A stretch of 64,000 nt of DNA, taken from contig JAACJM010000103.1 of NCBI GenBank assembly GCA_013368315.1, positions 1 through 64,000 of the forward strand, in the 5' to 3' direction. This document shows, one piece after another, positions 12,940 through 23,735 of the stretch; within the stretch, counting starts at the first letter, position 1, and each line of letters opens with the position of its first letter. A program made the translations under genes and the position numbers. The DNA is from Tetrapyrgos nigripes (taxonomy: Eukaryota > Basidiomycota > Agaricomycetes > Agaricales > Campanellaceae). The notes under the pieces are model-generated. The model saw only the letters and a program-made list of their open reading frames with translations, searched no databases and had not been told where the DNA came from.

Positions 12940-14148
12940 ATGGCTCCTACACCTGCACTTCCTCCTCCAGATGATGATGTTATCTCTATTGCTGCCTCAT
13001 CGGACGATAAAGACACAGCGAAAGAAGCCGATACGGACGATTCGGGTTCTCCTAGGAAGAACAAGGGAAAGGCAAAGGAGGTGGACAGAGAAGCTGATAC
13101 GGCGAAAGACATTCCACAAGCATCCCCCGCCCCTGCCCCCTCTCCTTTCCCTCCCAACTGTCCATTGGTCCCTCCAGCGAGCAAGGAGTCCCTCGTGAGC
13201 GCTACACGTCGCCTGGACAACAATGCACTCTCCATCTACAACCGCTCCGTTCATCTTGAGCGCGACCTTCAAGACTTGCGTATCCCCTCCTCAGAATGCG
13301 CTCGCAGTCTCTCTTCTATCGCTTCCTCTCTCCAAAATCTAACTGAGGCGATCATTCCTCACCTCCCGCACATAATCTCCTTGATGGAACAACTCGTACA
13401 AACGACCACCTCCCTGGATGGTCCCAGTACCCTTTCAGACGAGTACGAAGGTGCTCATGATTCTCGTTCACGATCTCCCAGCAGACGTGAAGGGGTTCAA
13501 GCTCGTTCAACCAATGCTCATCCCAGTGATGGTCACCGTGGAAGGAAGCATTCTCACTCACCTCGACGACGGGAGGGTGAACGCACTCGGTCATCATCCC
13601 CATCCCGTCCACGTGACCACAAAGATACCCACACTCAACCCCTCTCTGCCCCACGTCACCCTTCTCCCGCTTCTGGTACTCGCCACTCTGTTGACGAGCA
13701 ACGGAAACAGGGCAAGCGACGCCAAGCCCCAGCAGCAGTGCCACCGCCTCCTGCGAAGAAGCCCCGTCGGAATTCTTCGAGGTCTCGCATGGCCCCTCCT
13801 GTGGCTTCATCCTCCACCCTGTCCCTTCCTCCGCCCGACAGAGGAAATCAGAATCAGCCCCACATTGAATATGGTTCATTCTATGCCTTCGTAGGACCAG
13901 CAAACTGGTCCCGCAATGGCGATGAATCCCGTAATCAACTACTGGCCATCCTCTCTTACCTGGACAGCTCTGCTGGCCAACCCGCATTGCCGGATGTTAT
14001 GGAGTATATCGATCCTAATCATCGTTTACTTCGTCTCACATTCAGCACCCGCAATGATGCTGACCGCCTCGTCACCTACATCAATACCGCCTCTAGGGTA
14101 CGCCTTCCTTCCGGTTATGAACAATTCCGGGCTAGGCGGACTGCTTAG
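12940..14148 (+). CDS. LINE ORF1 (gag-like nucleic-acid-binding protein)
   Basis: A single intron-less 402-residue frame, unlike the intron-rich host genes nearby. The N terminus is acidic and disordered. A predicted helical or coiled section lies around residues 95-160, followed by an Arg/Ser-rich basic stretch (SRSRSPSRREG, HSPRRREGERTRSSSPSR) and a Lys/Arg patch (PAKKPRRNSSRSR). The C-terminal 90 residues look folded (IEYGSFYAFVGPANWSRNG through VTYINTASRV), resembling the small RNA-binding fold at the end of many LINE ORF1 proteins. No CCHC knuckle is seen. It would bind element RNA for reverse transcription, but the partner ORF2 is dead here. The identification rests mainly on the ORF2 fragment that follows. 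Confidence 0.6.
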   Translation: MAPTPALPPPDDDVISIAASSDDKDTAKEADTDDSGSPRKNKGKAKEVDREADTAKDIPQASPAPAPSPFPPNCPLVPPASKESLVSATRRLDNNALSIYNRSVHLERDLQDLRIPSSECARSLSSIASSLQNLTEAIIPHLPHIISLMEQLVQTTTSLDGPSTLSDEYEGAHDSRSRSPSRREGVQARSTNAHPSDGHRGRKHSHSPRRREGERTRSSSPSRPRDHKDTHTQPLSAPRHPSPASGTRHSVDEQRKQGKRRQAPAAVPPPPAKKPRRNSSRSRMAPPVASSSTLSLPPPDRGNQNQPHIEYGSFYAFVGPANWSRNGDESRNQLLAILSYLDSSAGQPALPDVMEYIDPNHRLLRLTFSTRNDADRLVTYINTASRVRLPSGYEQFRARRTA

Positions 14149-14222
14149 GAATTCGGGGTAGGATCAGACACATGTAGCAATCACGAGTTCTCTACTCCGT
14201 ATACCGACCTCTCTCATATACT

Positions 14223-14525
14223 ATGTACAACTCTTCTCTGTCTTCATCCCATGTACCTCTCTCTGTAGTTTTATGGAATTTGAATGGTGGTCTTGCTGCA
14301 TACCTGTCCTACCCTGACTTTATTAAGTGGCTATCTGATGTTGATGTCCTTATCCAAGAGAGTCACCTCTCTCCCGGACAAGAAGATCTACTGAGAATCC
14401 CTTGTGCGGAAACTCGATGATGATGACTGTAGCAGCTCTTGGGTGGCGTTGCCTGCCTAATCCGCAATGAACTTGAGTTTGAAATCATAAAAGATCTCTG
14501 CTCACCAGATATCCAAGTAGCTTAA
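14223..14525 (+). pseudogene. Truncated LINE ORF2, apurinic-type endonuclease start
   Basis: The frame from 14223 begins VPLSVVLWNLNGGL, then LSDVDVLIQESHLSPGQEDLL. This matches the first strands of an endonuclease/exonuclease/phosphatase domain, with the Asn and the catalytic Glu in the QE motif. It stops at 14420. A second piece in another frame (about 14435-14525: GGVACLIRNELEFEI then SPDIQVA) is the later part of the same domain, so an internal deletion plus a frameshift separates the two. Everything downstream, including the reverse transcriptase, is missing. Confidence 0.65.
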
Positions 14526-15333
14526 GTCACTTGACTACTACCCACTGGTAGGCCGAGCATCATGAAGCACTTGAGAAATTCGAAAATCTGTGTTGCAAAA
14601 GAGCGTGACTTTTGACCTAAAGTTGATCCGACTCAGTACTAGCGGTCATTCGAATTTGAGCTTTGTTATGACAATCGTTGAGGATGAGGAAATCCGCAAA
14701 ACATTGGCTTCAACTTAAGCCGCTTTGCTTCAGCCTTCAACTACTTATTGAGCATGAAACTGACCGAACAAATTTCCTTACCCCTGAGTGGTAACAAAAT
14801 GGTAGCAGTGAGATACCTACTACTTTCATCTGGCATTACAGACAAGGCCTCGCACAAGCCTCGCAGGTATACGCCACGCGAAGCATTGGCCAGCCGCCAC
14901 AGTCCCCCAAGTTCATCGCTGCAGGCAAAGGAGAAGCAAGGGAGTGCAACGATGATATATCCGTACTTCCTAACATCCGTACTCCCTAGTAACATCCGTA
15001 GTACTTCATTGAAGTTCATTCTCGTTACTTCCTTGTATTTCACATCGTCTCATTACTTCCGAGTTTCTTTATATTACCCTTACTAAGGGTTGTACAGGGA
15101 GGAGCCGGTCATCCAGAGGTTGATCGCGTCGAGTGCGACTCGGAGGTCGCTCACGATCAAGCTGCGATAGCGGCTTCCAGGGTCAACTTCAGCTTGAATA
15201 ATCGTTGATCACAAAACGACCACGGCCAGACAGGGAGCCCAAAGATACCTAAATATGCACGGCCAAACTGACAAAGAATCAATTATCATATGGTAGCTCC
15301 TGGTAGCTCACTATCTGAGTATCTTCGACTAGT
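14526..15333. other. Intergenic, no gene seen
   Basis: Region between the LINE remnant and the end of ORC3. It includes a small imperfect repeat around ACATCCGTA near 14968-15003. A 112-codon plus-strand frame at 14748-15086 has no recognisable features and I do not call it. Confidence 0.5.
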
Positions 15334-18300
15334 CTACTCGTTAACTTCAAAAACAGTCTTCAAAACATGATCAGGCTTCCTCCCCGTATGCTTGATGAAC
15401 CCGAGATAATCGAGTTCATGCAGCGCCCGCATGAACCTCGCCTGAACCATCAAATTCCACATTTCTTCCGACTCGTATTCCGGCTGCATTCCCTCGTCTT
15501 CCTCTTGCGCGTCAGCGTCCATGTCTATGTCTACATCCTTGGCTTTCTCTTTGCCTTTTCCTCTGCTGCCTTTAATAGGACTTCTTTCCTCATCGGCATC
15601 CTCGGAGTCTTGCATATCCACATCCGCATCCGCATCCATCTCCATATCTTCTTCTTCTGCATCCTGACTTCTACCTTTTCCTTTATCCGCAGCTCTACCT
15701 CTACCTCTACCCCTACCCCTACCTCGACCCCAACCTCTCTTCCTAGGCGAACCTCCACGACTAGTCTTCTTCGGCGACGAGTTGGAGTTCTTCTGAGTCT
15801 GGGCCGCCTCCTCCTTCTCTCTCTCTTTATCTTTCTCAGCCTGCTGTACTCTCTCACTCTTCTTCTTCTCCCTCTCCTTCCGTCTCCTCTTCTCCCTCTC
15901 CCTTCTCTGCGTCTCCAGCGCATCATGAAACGACTCGTACCAATCATACACATTGATCATTTTACCGCTTTCGAGGTATCGGTGGAATAGGATGCTGATG
16001 TCCGGGAAATTCCAGAGCGTTGAATCGTCTTCTTCTCCCGCATCATTTGCAGACTTGCCGTTAATACCGGCATCACTACCAACGCCGTTGGAGCCGTTGG
16101 CGTTGGCGTTGATGTTGGAGTTGGTATGTCCATTTCCGTTGGCATCAATACCGTCATCGTTCACGGCAGTGGCAACATTAGAAGCAGAACCAGACGTTGT
16201 AAACTCTTTAGGATAGAGTAACCCAGAAATGACAGATGCTCTAATAGATGGGTTGATTGTCTATACGACAACACCAAACACAAAAGAAGGGAAAAAGAGA
16301 AAAGAACGACGTCAGCATATATGATGACAACCAACAAGTACGATACCATTTACTCACCTCTGACGGGAAAGGCTCCAACCCAGTGTACCACACATCCCAG
16401 AGATCTGAACCTGATCGAGGTGCCGCTGTGTTCGCGTCCGTGTTTCTATTTGTATTTGAGGGATCAGAGTCCAGGGAAGTGATGAGAGTCCTATGTCCAC
16501 GACGACGCGAAGGCGAAAACGAAGAAGAAAACGAAGAAAGTAAAGAAGAAAAGGGATCAGCATACGATATCATACACAGACACGCATAATAGAAATAGAC
16601 ATAGACAGATAGAAAGCACAATAGACACATACCCAATATACTCCGCAATCCACGTCGCCACATCCCCAGCTAGTTTCTTGAAATTAGCATTTAGGTTCGG
16701 ATCCTGGTTCATCTCTTCGTCTTCATCACCACTACCACCGCCATGCCCATCTTGTTCTTGTTCCCGTTCCCGGTCGTTTCGGTCAAGCTCACTCAACTGT
16801 CCAACAAACCCTTCCAGTGATTCCCTAGCCCGGACCTGGGCGTCACCACTGGCCAACGGCTCAGGCAGCGCATCAAAAAGCTGATCAAAATCATCAAGAA
16901 AGTCGACGAGTTCTTCGAGGCAGAGTTTGCTGTATATACGTTGAGAGAGTAAAATCAGCCACACGAACGAGTATAAACCGAGAGTGAAGAACAGCAAAGG
17001 TGGCAAAGGAAGAAAAAGAAAGAAAACAACGTCTAAAAACATTGACATGAAAATATTTCCCGTCAAACGCAGACGAAAGAAAACAGAAGAAACTTTTTCT
17101 TTGTTTCTTCAAGAGAGAACAGACGAAACGACCCAAAAACAAAACCAACTCAAGAAAAACCCACCTAACAACCAACCTCACACTCTTCACCACCCTTTCT
17201 CTTCCCCTCCCCAAAGTGCCCTTTAAGAGTTCTATCCACATCCTCGCTAGGCCCAACCCATCACCATCATATCCCTGCCCCTGGCCCTGCGCCAGTCCTC
17301 TTTCCCAATCCGCCCACAACCCCTTATACCCCCTCCCACAAGAAACCCATCTACCAACCTCAGAACTCTAAACCCCAACTTTAAATGCCGATGTGAGTCG
17401 TAGAAGGATTCGCGGAGCTTATCAATGGATTTTGTGAGGGAGGTTATGTTGGAGATGTCCCAGGGTTCTGGTTGGGGGGTTGGTGTTGATTGAGGATGGG
17501 TATCGACATCGGCATCATCATGTAACCTCCCCATAAGCGTATCCAGGAATTCAAATGACGCTGGGTTTTTCCAGGTTGAGGATGGAGGAGTTGAGAGGAA
17601 GAGGACGGTTGGGGTCGTAGTTGGGGCTGAGGTTGTAAAATGTTTAAGGTGTGCGAGCTGATTTGGTTTGGTGCGATCAGTTATAGGATGAACAGAGAAA
17701 GAAAGAGAAAAAAGAAAAAAGAACAGGCAAACAATCAAACGCAAGAAAAGACGAGGAAAGTCAAGCAAAGCATAGACGCGTCTGCTCTATGGGAGGAATG
17801 TGTGTAGAAAGAAAAAGCGAAGCGAAGCACACCAAATTGAAAAAAAAAAAAAGAGAGAAGCAAGACCACCCACCTGGAGTATATTAAGAATACTATCCAC
17901 ATCGCAATTCCATTTCATACAATAATCCAACAAAAACTCCAATACCGTAGGTCCTAGGACGAGTAAAGGGTCGTAGACTAAGTCGATGAAAGTCTGTCAA
18001 ACAAATACCGTTCGTGTGCGCGTTAGCACCGGGACGTATACATTGATCTACGCACGCCTTCTCACCTTTTCAAAAATCTCTCCTAACAGCCTCCTTCCCA
18101 ACGGAACACCAATACCACCACCACCGACACCAACCCCAGACGGTCCCAGTCCCGGTCCAAACTGATGCAAACGTAAAAGCGAAAGTGTTGACCGGGGATA
18201 CGTCGTGTGTAAATATGACTGTGATGATATCTGTAACGATGTCGATGTTGAAGTTGCACCTTGACTTGCCTTCAAAAGACTCGAGGTTGAAGTCGAGGGA

Positions 18301-19444
18301 GAAGAAAGCGAAACCAAAAACACGAGCGGAAGCGCTGGAATGTGGAGGCTACAGATGTATATAATATCTGAGATAACATTTGGGTCGAATTGCTCAAAGT
18401 CTCGTAGGACGATGAGGAGTTTGCGTTTGCGTTTGCATTGGCTTTTGGGTTTGCTTTGACCGTTGTCGTTGCTGCTATCGTCGTTTCGGCTTTCGGCTTT
18501 GCCTTTGCTTTTGCGGCTGCGACTGTGATTACGGGTGTGGCTTGCTGGTTCGGGCTCGAGGTCTTCTTCACTCTGAGTCCCCGTCGTTGCAAAGTTGTAC
18601 CAAGCCTTTAGAACTTGGATGTCATAGGGTGCTAATGAACGAGCAGAACTCGTGTATTCTGAAAAGGAAGAAATAAAGAGACGTTAGGTATGAGAAACGA
18701 GACAAGGTAATCCACGACTTACTTTCACCAGTTGATTGTACTATGAACCCACTGATGAGGTTTCGCATAGCAGTGGTGATATTTGGACATTCAGAAGGAG
18801 AGAGATGCGTTATGAATGGAGGAGGTGCAGTTTCTTCTTCTCGCTGTTCTTGTTCTTGGGTCAAAGCCGCGATAATGGCGGATAGTAATGTTATATTGGA
18901 AGGATCTGTGAATTGGACTCCTTGTTGAGCTAAAGTTTCGGCAAGACCAGCACAAGACATACCAGAAACTACTACCATAGGTAATTCCTCATGAGGAATG
19001 CCAGGAAGTGTATCGACATAGGCGTTATTGATTGTTTTAACAACTTGCTTGACAGCTGGTTCATACAGGGCCTGGACTATAGCCTGTTTCCGATACCATT
19101 AGAAAGCATTGAGAAGATGATGTCGTGAGTGAGACGCACCTGAACTCGTTCTAAACACTTTGCCCAAGCTGCACGATAGGCTTCCCATCTGAGTTCGCCG
19201 CCATTTGGGAGGTCACCATATGGTGTGGATGAGGACTCTTGTTGTTCCTGTTCTTGTTCCTCGTCATCTAAACCCAGACATAAACGTTAAAAAACCCCAG
19301 AGTTATAAACCTGTTGGTTGGTTCGCTTAGCCTACCAGATTCTGCACAGGAAATAAAGAACACAGACTAGGTACTTTAGAGGCCAGACGATGAGAGAGAG
19401 AAAGAAAGACATACCTGGTTGGAATCATCCAGGTCAATCGTCAT
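15334..19444 (-). CDS. ORC3: Origin recognition complex subunit 3
   Basis: Eleven exons in phase give about 1,019 residues: 19444-19415, 19366-19336, 19267-19140, 19083-18723, 18658-18066, 17993-17874, 17657-17340, 17286-17165, 16929-16633, 16490-16358, 16260-15334. ORC3 is part of the six-subunit complex that marks replication origins in the nucleus. Supporting motifs in order: LRWEAYRAAWAKCLERVQ, ELPMVVVSGMSCAGL, the Walker-B-like LLIVLRDFEQF, PALPLVFLVSL, PSIRASVISGLLYP, YLESGKMINVYDWYESF and, at the C-terminal winged helix, RFMRALHELDYLGFIKHTGR. It is longer than the human protein because of disordered inserts: a Ser/Gly-rich loop in the AAA+ part and a Lys/Glu plus Gly-Arg repeat arm just before the winged helix. 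The first two exons are only 30 and 31 nt. The 53-nt intron at 17339-17287 (GTGGGA...GCGCAG) is my choice to restore frame. Confidence 0.9.
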
Positions 19445-20643
19445 CTCTTCGTTCGGAAATCAGAACTGAGAATCTGAGAAACGCGTCGACCGCGTCGAAA
19501 GGCTTTAGCCTTAGAACCAAATACCACCAAATAAATCGTTATGTATATAAACGTGCTTTCCGATTGCCCTTTTTCTTCACTCATTCGGACGAGCACTATT
19601 GTCCCCCTACGATTTTTCTTCTTTTTCTCGTAGGAGTCTACCGCTTGTCCCAGATAAATACTGTGGCACCTCAGCTGGAGCGCTTTCTAGCCTATGAGGT
19701 GGTTGTTTTGACTTGGAGGGATGTTCCTTACCAGAGGTGCTACATTTTTTTTTTTAGCGCACGTACGCGAATGTTGGCATTTAGGCTTTCGTCACTTTCT
19801 CTTCTCCAATAGAGAGAACATTTTATGTTATTGTTCTGTACATGCCTGGAATACAAAAAATTTGACCTGCTATTTCACATCTTCCTTAAAAACTACACTC
19901 TTACTAGCGATACTAGCGAGTTGGGATGAAGTAAACGTCCTATTGACGCTTGGATGGCTCAAGAGTGAAGCTTTGAAGGTTGGAGGACATCGCGGCTCAC
20001 ATTGAGAGTGCGTGACCGTGACGATCTGTCTTGAAAAGGTCCATCCAACTACCACCTTGCCACCAGCCTAGCACAACGCTCTCAGGACTTTCCGACAGCC
20101 ATGAAATCCGGAATTTTCAAGCACAAATGGCTTTGAACCCCATTGGAGACTCATACCGCACTCTGGCGTTCAAAACCTTTCGGATGCAGATGGAATTGCT
20201 CTGTAATGAGTCGGACGACTTGGCAATGTGTATGTACCTTTATGAATTTTTTATGAATCTTGTCGTCGCTTGTCCGTTTCTAAGACACTCTTCAGACACA
20301 CTCGCACCCCCAGCCTTCATGGTCCTCTTGGCGAGTCGCCAGTGCTTGCATAGCCCGACCTGCCCAGAAGCCTTGCCTGAACAGCAAGACGGGGTAAACT
20401 CGGACGAGAGCCTACCTGGTATGTGTACCGGAAACTCGGAAACTGTCTTCTACCCTCATCATGCAAGGTTGATATGTCCAAGTAGAGCCAGAAAGCGCCG
20501 ATGACCATCATTGATAGGTTGGGGCTCAATCAGTACCGGGAGCTCTTCCTTGCGTACGCTCTTACTCCAAGATCTGTCCCGCATAGGTGTAACGGGCAAC
20601 TTCATAGTATGTCTTGCTTCACGTTAGTGCGGCCAATTCTCTG

Positions 20644-20662
20644 CTGACTGACTGACTGACTG
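20644..20662. repeat. CTGA microsatellite
   Basis: Nearly five tandem copies of the 4-base unit CTGA in an intergenic region. Confidence 0.85.
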
Positions 20663-21511
20663 TATTTTCATTCTTTACAGGGTTATATCACCCATTCTGC
20701 ATTGGATTTTGGACAGTGTCTATAGGTTCATAGGACTCTTTGTAATCCTTCGAGTCCGTCTTGGGTTCACCTCCCCTTCATTCGTCATCTATATTTATCT
20801 TTACAAGGCGAAATACTATGCAATTTACCTGGAAACATCCGAGCACGCAAGTCCTCATACAATGATACATCATACAGAACCGTTTCGCTCTTCGACTTGC
20901 CCGCCATTCGCCCGAGTTGTGCACATCCCGAATGTTTGTCGACGCCAAGACTTTTCTCAGTTGCAACTGAAGAATGCGCAGCCGAAGCAGAAGCCAGCGG
21001 GAAGAGACGATGCCAGACGGGCGCGGCTGACTGCTCCGTTAACGTTTTTTCACTCCACCGTTCTCTGAATTTTGACCTCCGCTACAGAACTCGATGGTCA
21101 AAACCTCACGGAAAGTGATCTTGGTCAGATTGTCATTGCGCAATGCCCTCTTGACAAATACCAATACCAACAACGTATGAAAATGCCTTTGCCACATACC
21201 TGATAGCACAAATTATGGACCACCATTGGCAGTGGTAATTGGCTCGTTCGGCCGAGTAGCAATTGCCAACACAGCCACAAGATGACATGTTTCTCTCATT
21301 CCTCATTCAACTCCAGAGCCCATAGCCACTCAACCTCAACAATTAACATGAAGCGCAGTACCAACTTCGATACCAGAATCCCCTAATGCAACCTTTCCGC
21401 GTCTCAGTCGTCTCAAAATCGTCAAATGGACAATAACACCAAAAATCGTCTACAGACTCACTACTTTCGCTCGAGTCGGTTCTTGTTTGTCGTTTGACTG
21501 GCTGGTTGGGG

Positions 21512-21519
21512 TATAAAAG
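21512..21519 (+). promoter_or_regulatory. TATA box of the Gly/Tyr-rich secreted protein gene
   Basis: TATAAAAG lies 132 bp upstream of the ATG at 21644, a usual distance for a strong fungal promoter. Confidence 0.6.
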
Positions 21520-21643
21520 CACCCCAGAAGACGCTCTGTTTCTCCATCTCTCCAGCTTTTCCAGCTTCAGCTTCAGTGCTTGCTTGCTTTAGAGATTTAC
21601 CGCCTTCTCAATCCCCCAACACCCACCACCAACACCTGTTAAG

Positions 21644-22662
21644 ATGCAATTCAAACAGGCTTTCCTGTATTTTGTCCTTCTCACCGTTACTGCAGCGAAT
21701 GCCTTGCCTGTAAGTGATTATTATATTACATCACTTTTGTTTGTTCATGGCGCGTTTGCTGACCGACGTCACTTTACATTTACAGGTAGCCGAACCTGCT
21801 ACCAGCGGATCCATTCAGGTGAGTGCCCGGCGTTCAGCGTTCTTGTAATCCATTTCGAGCTTCGTTTACTGACTTTTTTCATTTTTTTTTCTCTTTTTCT
21901 TGGATTTTTCCTCTTTCATTTCGCTCTTGTTCTCATTCTCGTCATGATATATACTCGACACTTTCACCTCACTCTTCGCAACCCTTCCAACACCACCTAC
22001 TTTACGCACTGCACCATGGTGCATGATGTATGAAGTCTGGCTACGGAGGCCAAGGCCAGAACCAAGGCTATGGAGGCCAAAACCAAGGTTCCGGCAGCTA
22101 CGGCGGCTATGGGGACAACGGCAAGGGCGGCAAGGACGATGGTAAAGGAAAAGACGATGGCAAGGGCGGCTATGACGATGGTAAAGGAAAAGACGATGGT
22201 AAAGGAAAAGACGATGGTAAGGGTAAAGATGACGGCAAGGGCAAGAACGACGGATACGGAAACAACAACAACGGATACGGAAACAGCAACAACGGATACG
22301 GAAACAGCAACAACGGATACGGAAACAGCAACAACGGATACGGAAACAGCAACAACGGATACGGCGGTTATGGCAGCGGTTATGGTGATTATGGATATGA
22401 CGATGGTAAAGACGACAACGGGTACGGCTATGGCCAGGGCCAGGATATTTACAGTCGTGGCTACGGCGGAGGCTACAACGGAGGATACGGTGGAGGATAC
22501 GGCGGAGACTATGGAGGATACGGTGGAGGATACGGTGGAGGATACGGTGGAGGATACGGCGGAGGCTATGGGGGCTACGGCTATGGAAACAAAGGGGGCT
22601 ATGGGGGCTACGGCTATGGTCACGGAAAAGGCAAGGGGAAGGGCAAGGGATACGGGTACTAA
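21644..22662 (+). CDS. Secreted Gly/Tyr/Asn/Lys-rich repeat protein
   Basis: Three exons (21644-21709, 21786-21818, 22036-22662) give about 241 residues. Exon 1 encodes exactly a 22-residue signal peptide (MQFKQAFLYFVLL...NALP). Exon 2 adds 11 residues (VAEPATSGSIQ). Exon 3 is pure low complexity: GYGGQ/NQG units, a DDGKGK block, five 7-residue NGYGNSN units, then GYGG repeats, ending in a Gly-Lys stretch and YGY. No Cys is present. The composition suggests an extracellular matrix or wall-associated structural protein, or a phase-separating secreted polymer, but nothing proves it. A TATA box lies upstream. The same plan (signal exon, mini-exon starting Val-Ala, repeat exon) recurs in the next gene. 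Intron 2 is long for this genome (217 nt) and its acceptor (ATGAAG) is weak, so the start of exon 3 is less certain. Confidence 0.75.
22252..22356 (+). repeat. 21-bp tandem repeat, five copies
   Basis: Units beginning GGATACGGAAACARCAACAA at 22252, 22273, 22294, 22315 and 22336 encode a Gly-Tyr-Gly-Asn repeat inside the secreted protein gene. The last four copies are identical, which points to recent expansion. Confidence 0.95.
22488..22575 (+). repeat. 12-bp GYGG-coding repeat block
   Basis: Tandem GGATACGGTGGA-like units encode Gly-Tyr-Gly-Gly near the end of the secreted protein gene. Confidence 0.8.
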
Positions 22663-23735
22663 AGGAACACCTGGTCTTTCTAAACGCGGACGTTTTTTGG
22701 TGAACGTTGCGCAAAGGACGATGATCAAGCCTCTACACAGACAATATTGGAACTGATTATTATAATGACTTGTACAGTAGTCTGATTGTTACTTACGTGT
22801 ATGTATCTAAATAAATTGTGGTGTTATTATTCTGGATGGACTCTTCAAAATTTTCAGCAGGCGACCAGGATCGGGGACAAGGGCAGTGGGCGATCATTTG
22901 TGACGTCACGGCCCAAATTACTCTTCAAGTTTTTTCTTCCACTGTCCTGTTCCCTGCATTCTTCGCTTCTAAGTCTCAATGCCAAGGTTCTGGTCTCTAG
23001 CAACCTAAATCCAAAATTTTAGACTCTATGCACAGGTTGATTCGAAATTCCAGCCTGTAGTACTTAGCGGCGTCGCTGGACCGGTCGATTACTGCTTTAT
23101 TACTACTAGGTTACTACTCCAAGTCTACTTCAAGTCTGCCTGGCATGATCTGCGTCTACTTCATGGGCCGTAGCTCTAAGCCACATGTAGCACATGTAGA
23201 TTGCCCAAATACTTTGTCTAGAGGAATCTGGATACAAACACAGGCTACGCTTGCCCAGTCCAACCACGTCTCCATTTGGGGCATCGTTGGCTCACCACCT
23301 GACGATACATTGGCAATCGCAGTGTTTGGAGCCTGGGCTTTACGCTAACTTTACTGCACTGGACACCTTCGCAGTCACCTTCCTGGATTTTTCGACAGTG
23401 TGGCAGGATAACTTCTCAATGATTTCTTGAAGTTGGGGAAGGAGCCCTCACCGACGCGGTCTCCTCGAACATTGCGAGAGGATTCCACTAAAATGATCTT
23501 GTAATTTATAGACTCGGAACCACGCGCTGTCTCCAGGCTGGAGGAATCTGATGATCGCTAGTTTGCAATACCTTCGAAATGCAAAGATGACTTGAGAACA
23601 AAACCAAGACGATGTTGTCGTCTTGGTAGTTCCTCCAAAGCGTATAAATACCAGTTCTGAGACCACCTCCTTCGTCTGCCAGTCTATCTCTGCAGTCTCA
23701 TATCGCTTATTCAAGTTCGCTCTCTCTCTCTGAAC
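22663..23735. other. Intergenic with promoter of the second secreted gene
   Basis: No gene seen. Several short repeats of a CTACT/AGTCTACTTCAAG type occur near 23100-23165. A TATA box is present near the right end. Confidence 0.5.
23643..23650 (+). promoter_or_regulatory. TATA box of the Pro-rich secreted protein gene
   Basis: TATAAATA lies 93 bp upstream of the ATG at 23736, mirroring the arrangement at the paralogous gene. Confidence 0.6.

Larger units (their letters stand above)
12713..14525 (+). mobile_element. Non-LTR retrotransposon (LINE) remnant
   Basis: An intact gag-like ORF1 is followed 74 bp later by the start of an endonuclease-type ORF2, in the order typical of LINEs. ORF2 collapses after about 65 codons and no reverse transcriptase follows. 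The left border is only approximate, because the 5' untranslated part merges with the upstream region of the carboxylesterase. I could not find a poly(A) tail or a target-site duplication. The right border marks the last recognisable endonuclease residues. Confidence 0.6.
19445..21643. other. Intergenic, no confident gene
   Basis: 2.2 kb between the start of ORC3 and the first secreted repeat protein. Unsupported open frames occur near 20031-20504 and 20709-21068. One could be spliced into a short unknown peptide (start at 20126, intron with GTATGT donor near 20229), but neither resembles a known protein and the codon use is not convincing. Confidence 0.4.

Noticed and set aside
13352..13987. 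211-codon minus-strand frame inside the LINE ORF1
   Set aside because: Antisense of an Arg/Ser-rich frame; ORF1 on the plus strand fits the element order.
15531..15953. Arg/Glu-rich minus-strand frame overlapping the last ORC3 exon
   Set aside because: An out-of-frame reading of the Lys/Glu and Gly-Arg arm of ORC3.
20031..20504. 157-codon plus-strand frame
   Set aside because: No similarity recognised and no convincing codon bias; left as intergenic.
22252..22356. Regular direct repeats resembling a CRISPR array
   Set aside because: The units are contiguous, keep the coding frame and have no unique spacers; the genome is eukaryotic.
21866..22728. Long minus-strand frames (243 and 282 codons) opposite the Gly/Tyr-rich gene
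   Set aside because: They are antisense shadows of the in-frame tandem repeats; the plus strand has a signal peptide, a TATA box and splice sites.
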